64,000 bases of DNA. Source: Xylocopa sonorina. Lineage: Eukaryota; Arthropoda; Insecta; Hymenoptera; Apidae. Positions 51,984-62,830 of this stretch are shown here, piece by piece; positions within the stretch are counted from its first letter, which is position 1, and each line of letters opens with the position of its first letter. The position numbers and the translations under genes are program-made. The stretch is taken from assembly GCF_050948175.1 (NCBI RefSeq), contig NW_027490091.1:2666001-2730000 (forward strand), written 5' to 3'. Below the pieces are notes generated by a model. The model searched no databases. It was not told the origin of the DNA and was given only the letters and a program-made list of their open reading frames with translations.

Positions 51984-52739
51984 GAAGCATTAGAACTCTA
52001 TTGCTTCGATACGTTGACATCTGCAAAGCAAGGAAGTGCCGCATTTACATTCTTTTGAAAGTAATACGAGGTATACATGACACTTCGAAATAAATATTAT
52101 ATCTTATCAGGAAACGTAGATATGAGATGCGATATGACGATTTAAGAAGCATTAGAACTCTATTGCTTCGATACGTCGACATCTGCAAGCGCTTTTTCCT
52201 AGGAAGGAAGTGTCGCGTTTACACTCCTTTGAGGTGAATACGAGGTATACATAACACTGCACGACGAATATTATATCTGATCATGAAACATAGAAATGAG
52301 ATGCGATATGGCGATTTATGAAGCATTAGATGTCTAGTTCTTCGATACGTAGACATCTGCAAACGCTATTTCCTAGCAAGGAAGTGTCGAATTTACATTC
52401 ATTTTAGGTGTATGCGAGGTATACATGACACTTTGCAATGAATATTATATATTATCATGATACATAGAAATGAGAAGCGATATCGTGTTTTGAGTAGAAT
52501 TAGAACTCTAATGCCACGATACGTATGCATCTGCAAACGCTATTTCCTAGTAAGGAAGTGTCGCATTTACATTCATTTGAAGTATAGACGAGATATACAT
52601 AACACTGCACAATGAATATTATATCTTATCATGAAACATAGAAATGAGATGCGATATGGCGAGTTAAGAAGCATCAGAAATCTATTGCTTCGATACGTAG
52701 ACATCTGCAAACGCATTTTCCAAGCAAGGAAGTGTCGCA
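51984..52739 (+). repeat. Block D, copy 2
   Basis: Same block as 47,995-48,750 with the same 12-bp deletion. At its right end it switches to block P inside a single monomer (ACGCATTTTCCAAGC continues into GCATTTGCATTC), whereas copy 1 continues for three more monomers before block P begins. This is a 522-bp (3-monomer) deletion relative to copy 1, in register and within the conserved core. Confidence 0.93.
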
Positions 52740-54194
52740 TTTGCATTCTTTTGAAGTGAATACGAGGTACACATAACACTACGCAATGAATATTATATCT
52801 TATCATGAAACATAGAAATGAGATTCGATATGACGATTTAAGAATCATTAGATCTCTATTGCTTCGATGCGTAGACATCTGCAAACGCTACTTCCTAGCA
52901 AGGAAGTGTCGCATTTACATTCTTTTGAAAGGAATACGAGGTATACATGACACTTTGCAATGAATATTATATCTTAACATGAAACACAGAAATGATATGC
53001 GATATGACGATTTAAGAAGCATTAGAATTCTACTGCTTCGGTACACAGACATCTGCAAACGCTATTTCCTAGCAAGGAAGTGTCGCATTTACATTCTTCT
53101 GAAGTGAATACGAGGTATTCATAACACTGCACGATGAATATTATATCTCATCATGAAACATTAAAATGAGATGCGATATCGCGATTTATGAAGCTTTAGA
53201 TATCTATTGCTTCGATACGTAGACATCTGCAAACGCTATTTCCTAGAAAGGAAGTGTCGCATTTGCATTCATTTGAAGTGTATGCGAAGTATACATGACA
53301 CTTCGCAATGAATATTATATCTTATCATGAAACATAGAAATGAGATGCGATATGGTGATTTAAGACGTATTAGATCTGTATTGCTTCGATACGTAGACAT
53401 CTGCAAACGCTACTTCCTAGCAAGGAAGTGTCGCATTTTCATTCTTTTGAAAGGAATACGAGGTACACATGACACTTCGCAATGAATATTTTATCCTAAC
53501 ATGAAACATAGAAATGATATGCGATATGACGATTTAAGAAGCATTAGAATTCTACTGCTTCGGTACATAGACATCAGCAAACGCTATTTCCTAGCAAGGA
53601 AGTGTCGCATTTACATTCTTCTGAAGTGAATACGAAGTATTCATAACACTGCACGATGAATATTATATCTCATCATGAAACATTAAAATGAGATGCGATA
53701 TCGCGATTTATGTAGCTTTAGATATCTATTGCTTCGATACGTAGACATCTGCAAACGCTATTTCCTAGCAAGGAAGTGTCGCATTTACATTCCTTTGTAG
53801 TGAATACGAGGTATACATAACACTACACAGTGAATATTATATCTTATCATGAAACATAGAAATGAGATGCGATATGACGACTTAAGAAGCATTAGATCTC
53901 TATTGCTTCGATGCGTAGACATCTGCAAACGCTACTTCCTAGCAAGGGAGTGTCGCATTTACATTCACTTGAAGTGTATGCGAGGTATACATGACACTAC
54001 GCAATGAATATTATATACTATCATGAAACATAGAAATGTGAAACGATGTCGCGTTTTGAGAAGCAATAGAACACTATTGCTTCGATACGTAGACATCTGC
54101 AAACTCTACTGCCTAGCAAGGAAGTGTCGCATTTATATTCTTTTGAAAGGAATACGAGGTATACATGACACTTCGCAATGAATATTATATCTTA
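52732..54194 (+). repeat. Block P, copy 2
   Basis: Counterpart of 49,265-50,727. After 54,194 it continues into the GAAGAGTCGC monomer, whereas copy 1 continues with AACATGAAACATAG. Together with downstream sequence to about 54,890 it also matches 55,690-57,848 at 2,958 bp (17 x 174). Confidence 0.88.
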
Positions 54195-55689
54195 TCATGA
54201 AACGTAGATATGAGATGCGATATGACGATTTAAGAAGCATTAGAAAACTATTACTTCGATACGTAGACATCTGCAAACGCTATTTCCTAGCAAGGAAGAG
54301 TCGCATTTGCATTCTTTTGAAGTGAATATGAGGTACACATAACACTACGCAATGAATATTATATCGTATCATGAAACATAGAAATGAGATTCGATATGAC
54401 GATTTAAGAAGCATTAGATCTCTATAGCTTCGATGCGTAGACATCTGCAAACGCTACTTCCTAGCAAGGAAGTGTCGCATTTACATTCATTTGAAGTGTA
54501 TGCGAGGTATACATGGTACTTCGCAGTGAATATTATATATTATCATGAAACATAGAAATGAGAAGCCATATCATGATTTAAGAAGCATTAGATCCCTATT
54601 GCTTCTATACGTTGACATCTGCAGACGCTATTTCCTAGCAAGCAAGTGTCGCATTTACATTCTTTTGAAAGGAGTACGAGGTATACATGACACTTCGCAA
54701 TGAATATTATATCTTAACATGAAACATAGAAATGATATGCGATATGACGATTTAAGAAGCATTAGAATTCTACTGCTTCGGTACATAGACATCTGCAAAC
54801 GCTATTTCCTAGCCAGGAAGTGTCGCATTTACATTCTTCTGAAGTGAATACGAGGTATTCATAACACTGCACGATGAATATTATATCTCATCATGAAACA
54901 TTAAAATGAGATGCGATATCGCGATTTATGAAGCTTTAGATATCTATTGCTTCGATACGTAGACATCTGCAAACGCTATTTCCTAGAAAGGAAGTGTCGC
55001 ATTTGCATTCATTTGAAGTGTATGCGAAGTATACATGACACTTCGCAATGAATATTATATCTTATCATGAAACATAGAAATGAGATGCGATATGGTGATT
55101 TAAGACGTATTAGATCTGTATTGCCTCGATACGTAGACATCTGCAAACGCTACTTCCTAGCAAGGAAGTGTCGCATTTTCATTCTTTTGAAAGGAATACG
55201 AGGTACACATGACACTTCGCAATGAATATTTTATCCTAACATGAAACATAGAAATGATATGCGATATGACGATTTAAGAAGCATTAGAATTCTACTGCTT
55301 CGGTACATAGACATCTGCAAACGCTACTTCCTAGCAAGGGAGTGTCGCATTTACATTCACTTGAAGTGTATGCGAGGTATACATGACACTACGCAATGAA
55401 TATTATATACTATCATGAAACATAGAAATGTGAAACGATGTCGCGTTTTGAGAAGCAATAGAACACTATTGCTTCGATACGTAGACATCTGCAAACTCTA
55501 CTGCCTAGCAAGGAAGTGTCGCATTTATATTCTTTTGAAAGGAATACGAGGTATACATGACACTTCGCAATGAATATTATATCTTATCATGAAACGTAGA
55601 TATGAGATGCGATATGACGATTTAAGAAGCATTAGAAAACTATTACTTCGATACGTAGACATCTGCAAACGCTATTTCCTAGCAAGGAA

Positions 55690-57152
55690 GAGTCGCATTT
55701 GCATTCTTTTGAAGTGAATACGAGGTACACATAACACTACGCAATGAATATTATATCTTATCATGAAACATAGAAATGAGATTCGATATGACGATTTAAG
55801 AAGCATTAGATCTCTATTGCTTCGATGCGTAGACATCTGCAAACGCTACTTCCTAGCAAGGAAGTGTCGCATTTTCATTCTTTTGAAAGGAATACGAGGT
55901 ACACATGACACTTCGCAATGAATATTTTATCCTAACATGAAACACAGAAATGATATGCGATATGACGATTTAAGAAGCATTAGAATTCTACTGCTTCGGT
56001 ACATAGACATCTGCAAACGCTATTTCCTAGCAAGGAAGTGTCGCATTTACATTCTTCTGAAGTGAATACGAGGTATTCATAACACTGCACGATGAATATT
56101 ATATCTCATCATGAAACATTAAAATGAGATGCGATATCGCGATTTATGAAGCTTTAGATATCTATTGCTTCGATACGTAGACATCTGCAAACGCTATTTC
56201 CTAGAAAGGAAGTGTCGCATTTGCATTCATTTGAAGTGTATGCGAAGTATACATGACACTTCGCAATGAATATTATATCTTATCATGAAACATAGAAATG
56301 AGATGCGATATGGTGATTTAAGACGTATTAGATCTGTATTGCTTCGATACGTAGACATCTGCAAACGCTACTTCCTAGCAAGGAAGTGTCGCATTTTCAT
56401 TCTTTTGAAAGGAATACGAGGTACACATGACACTTCGCAATGAATATTTTATCCTAACATGAAACATAGAAATGATATGCGATATGACGATTTAAGAAGC
56501 ATTAGAATTCTACTGCTTCGGTACATAGACATCAGCAAACGCTATTTCCTAGCAAGGAAGTGTCGCATTTACATTCTTCTGAAGTGAATACGAAGTATTC
56601 ATAACACTGCACGATGAATATTATATCTCATCATGAAACATTAAAATGAGATGCGATATCGCGATTTATGTAGCTTTAGATATCTATTGCTTCGATACGT
56701 AGACATCTGCAAACGCTATTTCCTAGCAAGGAAGTGTCGCATTTACATTCTTTTGTAGTGAATACGAGGTATACATAACACTACACAGTGAATATTATAT
56801 CTTATCATGAAACATAGAAATGAGATGCGATATGACGATTTAAGAAGCATTAGATCTCTATTGCTTCGATGCGTAGACATCTGCAAACGCTACTTCCTAG
56901 CAAGGGAGTGTCGCATTTACATTCACTTGAAGTGTATGCGAGGTATACATGACACTACGCAATGAATATTATATACTATCATGAAACATAGAAATGTGAA
57001 ACGATGTCGCGTTTTGAGAAGCAATAGAACACTATTGCTTCGATACGTAGACATCTGCAAACTCTACTGCCTAGCAAGGAAGTGTCGCATTTATATTCTT
57101 TTGAAAGGAATACGAGGTATACATGACACTTCGCAATGAATATTATATCTTA
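55690..57152 (+). repeat. Block P, copy 3 (extra nine-monomer segment)
   Basis: The 1,566 bp from 55,687 to 57,252 (9 x 174) form the part of the 6,947-bp unit that the next unit lacks. By sequence it is a copy of 52,729-54,294 at +2,958 bp, with several changes (GTACACATGACAC and ATATTTTATCCTAAC near 55.9 kb instead of GTATACATGACAC and ATATTATATCTTAAC). The parsimonious reading is an insertion by unequal exchange into one unit, or its loss from the other. Confidence 0.85.
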
Positions 57153-58930
57153 TCATGAAACGTAGATATGAGATGCGATATGACGATTTAAGAAGCATTA
57201 GAAAACTATTACTTCGATACGTAGACATCTGCAAACGCTATTTCCTAGCAAGGAAGAGTCGCATTTGCATTCTTTTGAAGTGAATATGAGGTACACATAA
57301 CACTACGCAATGAATATTATATCGTATCATGAAACATAGAAATGAGATTCGTAATGACGATTTAAGAAGCATTAGATCTCTATAGCTTCGATGCGTAGAC
57401 ATCTGCAAACGCTACTTCCTAGCAAGGAAGTGTCGCATTTACATTCATTTGAAGTGTATGCGAGGTATACATGGTACTTCGCAGTGAATATTATATATTA
57501 TCATGAAACATAGAAATGAGAAGCCATATCGCGATTTAAGAAGCATTAGATCCCTATTGCTTCTATACGTAGACATCTGCAGACGCTATTTCCTAGCAAG
57601 CAAGTGTCGCATTTACATTCTTTTGAAAGGAATACGAGGTATACATGACACTTCGCAATGAATATTATATCTTAACATGAAACATAGAAATGATATGCGA
57701 TATGACGATTTAAGAAGCATTAGAATTCTACTGCTTCGGTACATAGACATCTGCAAACGCTATTTCCTAGCAAGGAAGTGTCGCATTTACATTCTTCTGA
57801 AGTGAATACGAGGTATTCATAACACTGCACGATGAATATTATATCTCATGAGGAAACATTAAAATGAGATGCGATATCGCGATTTATGTAGCTTTAGATA
57901 TCTATTGCTCGATACGTAGACATCTGCAAACGCTATTTCCTAGGAAGGAAGTGTCGCATTTGCATTCATTTGAAGTGTATGCGAGGTATACATGTCACTT
58001 CGCAGTGAATATTATATCTTAACATGAAGCATAGAAATAATATGCGATATGACGATTTAAGAAGCATTAGAATTCTACTGCTTCGATACGTAGACATCTG
58101 CAAACGCTATTTCCTAGCAAGGAAGTGTCGCATTTACATTCTTCTGAAGTGAATACGAGGTATTCATAACACTGCACAATGAATATTATATCTCATCATG
58201 AAACATTGAAATAAGATGCGATATCGCAATTTATGAAGCTTTAGATATCTATTGCTTCGATACGTAGACATCTGCAAACGCTATTTCCTAGCAAGGAAGT
58301 GTCGCATTTACATACTTTTGAAGTGATTACGAGGTATCCATAACACTGCACAATGAATATCATATCTCATCATGAAACATTGAAATGAGATGCGATATCG
58401 CGATTTATGAAGCTTTAGAACTCTATTGCTTCGATACGTAGACATCTGCAAACGCTATTTCCTAGCAAGGAAGTGACGCATTTACATTCATTTGAAGTGT
58501 ATCCGAGGTATACATGACACTTCGCAAGGAATATTACATATTATCATGAAACATAGATATGAGATGCGATATCGCGTATTAGCATGCTTTAGAAATCTAT
58601 TGCTTCTATACGTAGACATCTGCAAACGCTATTTCCTAGTAAGGAAGTGTCGCATTTACATTCTTTTGAAGTGAATACGAGGTATACATGACACTACGCA
58701 ATGAATATTATATACTATCATGTAACATAGAAATGTGAAACGATGTCGCGTTTTGAGAAGCATTAGAGCACTAATGCTACGATACGTAGACACCTGCAAA
58801 CGCTATTTCCTAGCAAGGAAGTGTCGCATTTACATTCTTCTGAAGTGAATACGAGGTATACATAACACTGCACAGTGAATATTATATATTATCATGAAAC
58901 ATAGCATTGAGTAGCGATATCGCGTTTTGA

Positions 58931-59686
58931 GAAGCATTAGAACTCTATTGCTTCGATACGTTGACATCTGCAAAGCAAGGAAGTGCCGCATTTACATTCT
59001 TTTGAAAGTAATACGAGGTATACATGACACTTCGAAATAAATATTATATCTTATCAGGAAACGTAGATATGAGATGCGATATGACGATTTAAGAAGCATT
59101 AGAACTCTATTGCTTCGATACGTCGACATCTGCAAGCGCTTTTTCCTAGGAAGGAAGTGTCGCGTTTACACTCCTTTGAGGTGAATACGAGGTATACATA
59201 ACACTGCACGACGAATATTATATCTGATCATGAAACATAGAAATGAGATGCGATATGGCGATTTATGAAGCATTAGATGTCTAGTTCTTCGATACGTAGA
59301 CATCTGCAAACGCTATTTCCTAGCAAGGAAGTGTCGAATTTACATTCATTTTAGGTGTATGCGAGGTATACATGACACTTTGCAATGAATATTATATATT
59401 ATCATGATACATAGAAATGAGAAGCGATATCGTGTTTTGAGTAGAATTAGAACTCTAATGCCACGATACGTATGCATCTGCAAACGCTATTTCCTAGTAA
59501 GGAAGTGTCGCATTTACATTCATTTGAAGTATAGACGAGATATACATAACACTGCACAATGAATATTATATCTTATCATGAAACATAGAAATGAGATGCG
59601 ATATGGCGAGTTAAGAAGCATCAGAAATCTATTGCTTCGATACGTAGACATCTGCAAACGCATTTTCCAAGCAAGGAAGTGTCGCA
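58931..59686 (+). repeat. Block D, copy 3
   Basis: Identical to copy 2 by my reading, at +6,947 bp, including the fused D/P monomer at the right end. It is part of the 5,021-bp identical duplication. Confidence 0.93.
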
Positions 59687-61141
59687 TTTGCATTCTTTTG
59701 AAGTGAATACGAGGTACACATAACACTACGCAATGAATATTATATCTTATCATGAAACATAGAAATGAGATTCGATATGACGATTTAAGAATCATTAGAT
59801 CTCTATTGCTTCGATGCGTAGACATCTGCAAACGCTACTTCCTAGCAAGGAAGTGTCGCATTTACATTCTTTTGAAAGGAATACGAGGTATACATGACAC
59901 TTTGCAATGAATATTATATCTTAACATGAAACACAGAAATGATATGCGATATGACGATTTAAGAAGCATTAGAATTCTACTGCTTCGGTACACAGACATC
60001 TGCAAACGCTATTTCCTAGCAAGGAAGTGTCGCATTTACATTCTTCTGAAGTGAATACGAGGTATTCATAACACTGCACGATGAATATTATATCTCATCA
60101 TGAAACATTAAAATGAGATGCGATATCGCGATTTATGAAGCTTTAGATATCTATTGCTTCGATACGTAGACATCTGCAAACGCTATTTCCTAGAAAGGAA
60201 GTGTCGCATTTGCATTCATTTGAAGTGTATGCGAAGTATACATGACACTTCGCAATGAATATTATATCTTATCATGAAACATAGAAATGAGATGCGATAT
60301 GGTGATTTAAGACGTATTAGATCTGTATTGCTTCGATACGTAGACATCTGCAAACGCTACTTCCTAGCAAGGAAGTGTCGCATTTTCATTCTTTTGAAAG
60401 GAATACGAGGTACACATGACACTTCGCAATGAATATTTTATCCTAACATGAAACATAGAAATGATATGCGATATGACGATTTAAGAAGCATTAGAATTCT
60501 ACTGCTTCGGTACATAGACATCAGCAAACGCTATTTCCTAGCAAGGAAGTGTCGCATTTACATTCTTCTGAAGTGAATACGAAGTATTCATAACACTGCA
60601 CGATGAATATTATATCTCATCATGAAACATTAAAATGAGATGCGATATCGCGATTTATGTAGCTTTAGATATCTATTGCTTCGATACGTAGACATCTGCA
60701 AACGCTATTTCCTAGCAAGGAAGTGTCGCATTTACATTCCTTTGTAGTGAATACGAGGTATACATAACACTACACAGTGAATATTATATCTTATCATGAA
60801 ACATAGAAATGAGATGCGATATGACGACTTAAGAAGCATTAGATCTCTATTGCTTCGATGCGTAGACATCTGCAAACGCTACTTCCTAGCAAGGGAGTGT
60901 CGCATTTACATTCACTTGAAGTGTATGCGAGGTATACATGACACTACGCAATGAATATTATATACTATCATGAAACATAGAAATGTGAAACGATGTCGCG
61001 TTTTGAGAAGCAATAGAACACTATTGCTTCGATACGTAGACATCTGCAAACTCTACTGCCTAGCAAGGAAGTGTCGCATTTATATTCTTTTGAAAGGAAT
61101 ACGAGGTATACATGACACTTCGCAATGAATATTATATCTTA
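59679..61141 (+). repeat. Block P, copy 4
   Basis: Identical to copy 2 by my reading (+6,947 bp), sharing private changes such as AGAATCATTAG, GGTACACAGAC, ATTCCTTTGTAG and GACGACTTAAG. It lies inside the second copy of the 5,021-bp duplication. Confidence 0.9.
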
Positions 61142-62749
61142 TCATGAAACGTAGATATGAGATGCGATATGACGATTTAAGAAGCATTAGAAAACTATTA
61201 CTTCGATACGTAGACATCTGCAAACGCTATTTCCTAGCAAGGAAGAGTCGCATTTGCATTCTTTTGAAGTGAATATGAGGTACACATAACACTACGCAAT
61301 GAATATTATATCGTATCATGAAACATAGAAATGAGATTCGATATGACGATTTAAGAAGCATTAGATCTCTATAGCTTCGATGCGTAGACATCTGCAAACG
61401 CTACTTCCTAGCAAGGAAGTGTCGCATTTACATTCATTTGAAGTGTATGCGAGGTATACATGGTACTTCGCAGTGAATATTATATATTATCATGAAACAT
61501 AGAAATGAGAAGCCATATCATGATTTAAGAAGCATTAGATCCCTATTGCTTCTATACGTTGACATCTGCAGACGCTATTTCCTAGCAAGCAAGTGTCGCA
61601 TTTACATTCTTTTGAAAGGAGTACGAGGTATACATGACACTTCGCAATGAATATTATATCTTAACATGAAACATAGAAATGATATGCGATATGACGATTT
61701 AAGAAGCATTAGAATTCTACTGCTTCGGTACATAGACATCTGCAAACGCTATTTCCTAGCCAGGAAGTGTCGCATTTACATTCTTCTGAAGTGAATACGA
61801 GGTATTCATAACACTGCACGATGAATATTATATCTCATCATGAAACATTAAAATGAGATGCGATATCGCGATTTATGAAGCTTTAGATATCTATTGCTTC
61901 GATACGTAGACATCTGCAAACGCTATTTCCTAGAAAGGAAGTGTCGCATTTGCATTCATTTGAAGTGTATGCGAAGTATACATGACACTTCGCAATGAAT
62001 ATTATATCTTATCATGAAACATAGAAATGAGATGCGATATGGTGATTTAAGACGTATTAGATCTGTATTGCCTCGATACGTAGACATCTGCAAACGCTAC
62101 TTCCTAGCAAGGAAGTGTCGCATTTTCATTCTTTTGAAAGGAATACGAGGTACACATGACACTTCGCAATGAATATTTTATCCTAACATGAAACATAGAA
62201 ATGATATGCGATATGACGATTTAAGAAGCATTAGAATTCTACTGCTTCGGTACATAGACATCTGCAAACGCTACTTCCTAGCAAGGGAGTGTCGCATTTA
62301 CATTCACTTGAAGTGTATGCGAGGTATACATGACACTACGCAATGAATATTATATACTATCATGAAACATAGAAATGTGAAACGATGTCGCGTTTTGAGA
62401 AGCAATAGAACACTATTGCTTCGATACGTAGACATCTGCAAACTCTACTGCCTAGCAAGGAAGTGTCGCATTTATATTCTTTTGAAAGGAATACGAGGTA
62501 TACATGACACTTCGCAATGAATATTATATCTTATCATGAAACGTAGATATGAGATGCGATATGACGATTTAAGAAGCATTAGAAAACTATTACTTCGATA
62601 CGTAGACATCTGCAAACGCTATTTCCTAGCAAGGAAGTGTCGCATTTATATTCTTTTGAAAGGAATACGAGGTATACATGACACTTCGCAATGAATATTA
62701 TATCTTATCATGAAACGTAGATATGAGATGCGATATGACGATTTAAGAA

Positions 62750-62830
62750 GCATTAGAAAACTATTACTTCGATGCGTAGACATCTGCAAACGCTACTTCC
62801 TAGCAAGGAAGTGTCGCATTTACATTCATT
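62750..62830 (+). repeat. Hybrid monomer at exchange junction
   Basis: The monomer starts as the AAAACTATTACTTCGAT type (elsewhere followed by ACGTAGAC and GAAGAGTCGC). It switches within TTCGAT to the GCGTAGACATCTGC type with CTACTTCC, which elsewhere belongs to the next unit (GAGATTCG monomer). The preceding monomer (62,634) also has GTGTCGCATTTATATTC instead of GAGTCGCATTTGC. The crossover point lies in the conserved core. Confidence 0.8.

Larger units (their letters stand above)
50670..55690 (+). repeat. 5,021-bp identical duplication, copy 1 (part of 40-monomer unit)
   Basis: Base-by-base reading finds no difference from 57,617-62,637. Identity is bounded on the left at 50,669/57,616 (T/C) and on the right at 55,691/62,638 (A/T). 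The copy includes block D, block P, a 12-bp deletion, a 1-bp deletion (TTGCTCGATACG near 50,961) and several private substitutions such as AGCCAGGAAG and CTATAGCTTCG. The start-to-start distance of 6,947 bp is 40 x 174 minus 13. Either this is a very recent amplification of a huge higher-order unit or the assembly duplicated a segment. Confidence 0.95.
57617..62637 (+). repeat. 5,021-bp identical duplication, copy 2
   Basis: Counterpart of 50,670-55,690. After this copy the sequence passes through a hybrid monomer and re-enters the same unit order at about 62.8 kb. The start-to-start distance from this copy to the third is 5,381 bp (31 x 174 minus 13), nine monomers shorter than the first interval, because the extra P segment (55,687-57,252) is missing. 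Confidence 0.95.

Noticed and set aside
1192..59831. Open reading frames of 60-113 codons on both strands (for example 1192-1524, 12440-12742, 17484-17825, 52573-52884)
   Set aside because: All plus-strand frames are the same satellite translated in one register, with repeating MKHRNEMRY and RYVDICKRYF segments. The minus-strand ones are its reverse complement. Consensus monomers contain in-frame stops (AAGTGA and CAATGA on plus; two on minus), and the ORFs exist only where variants remove them. No promoter, splice or codon signal supports coding.
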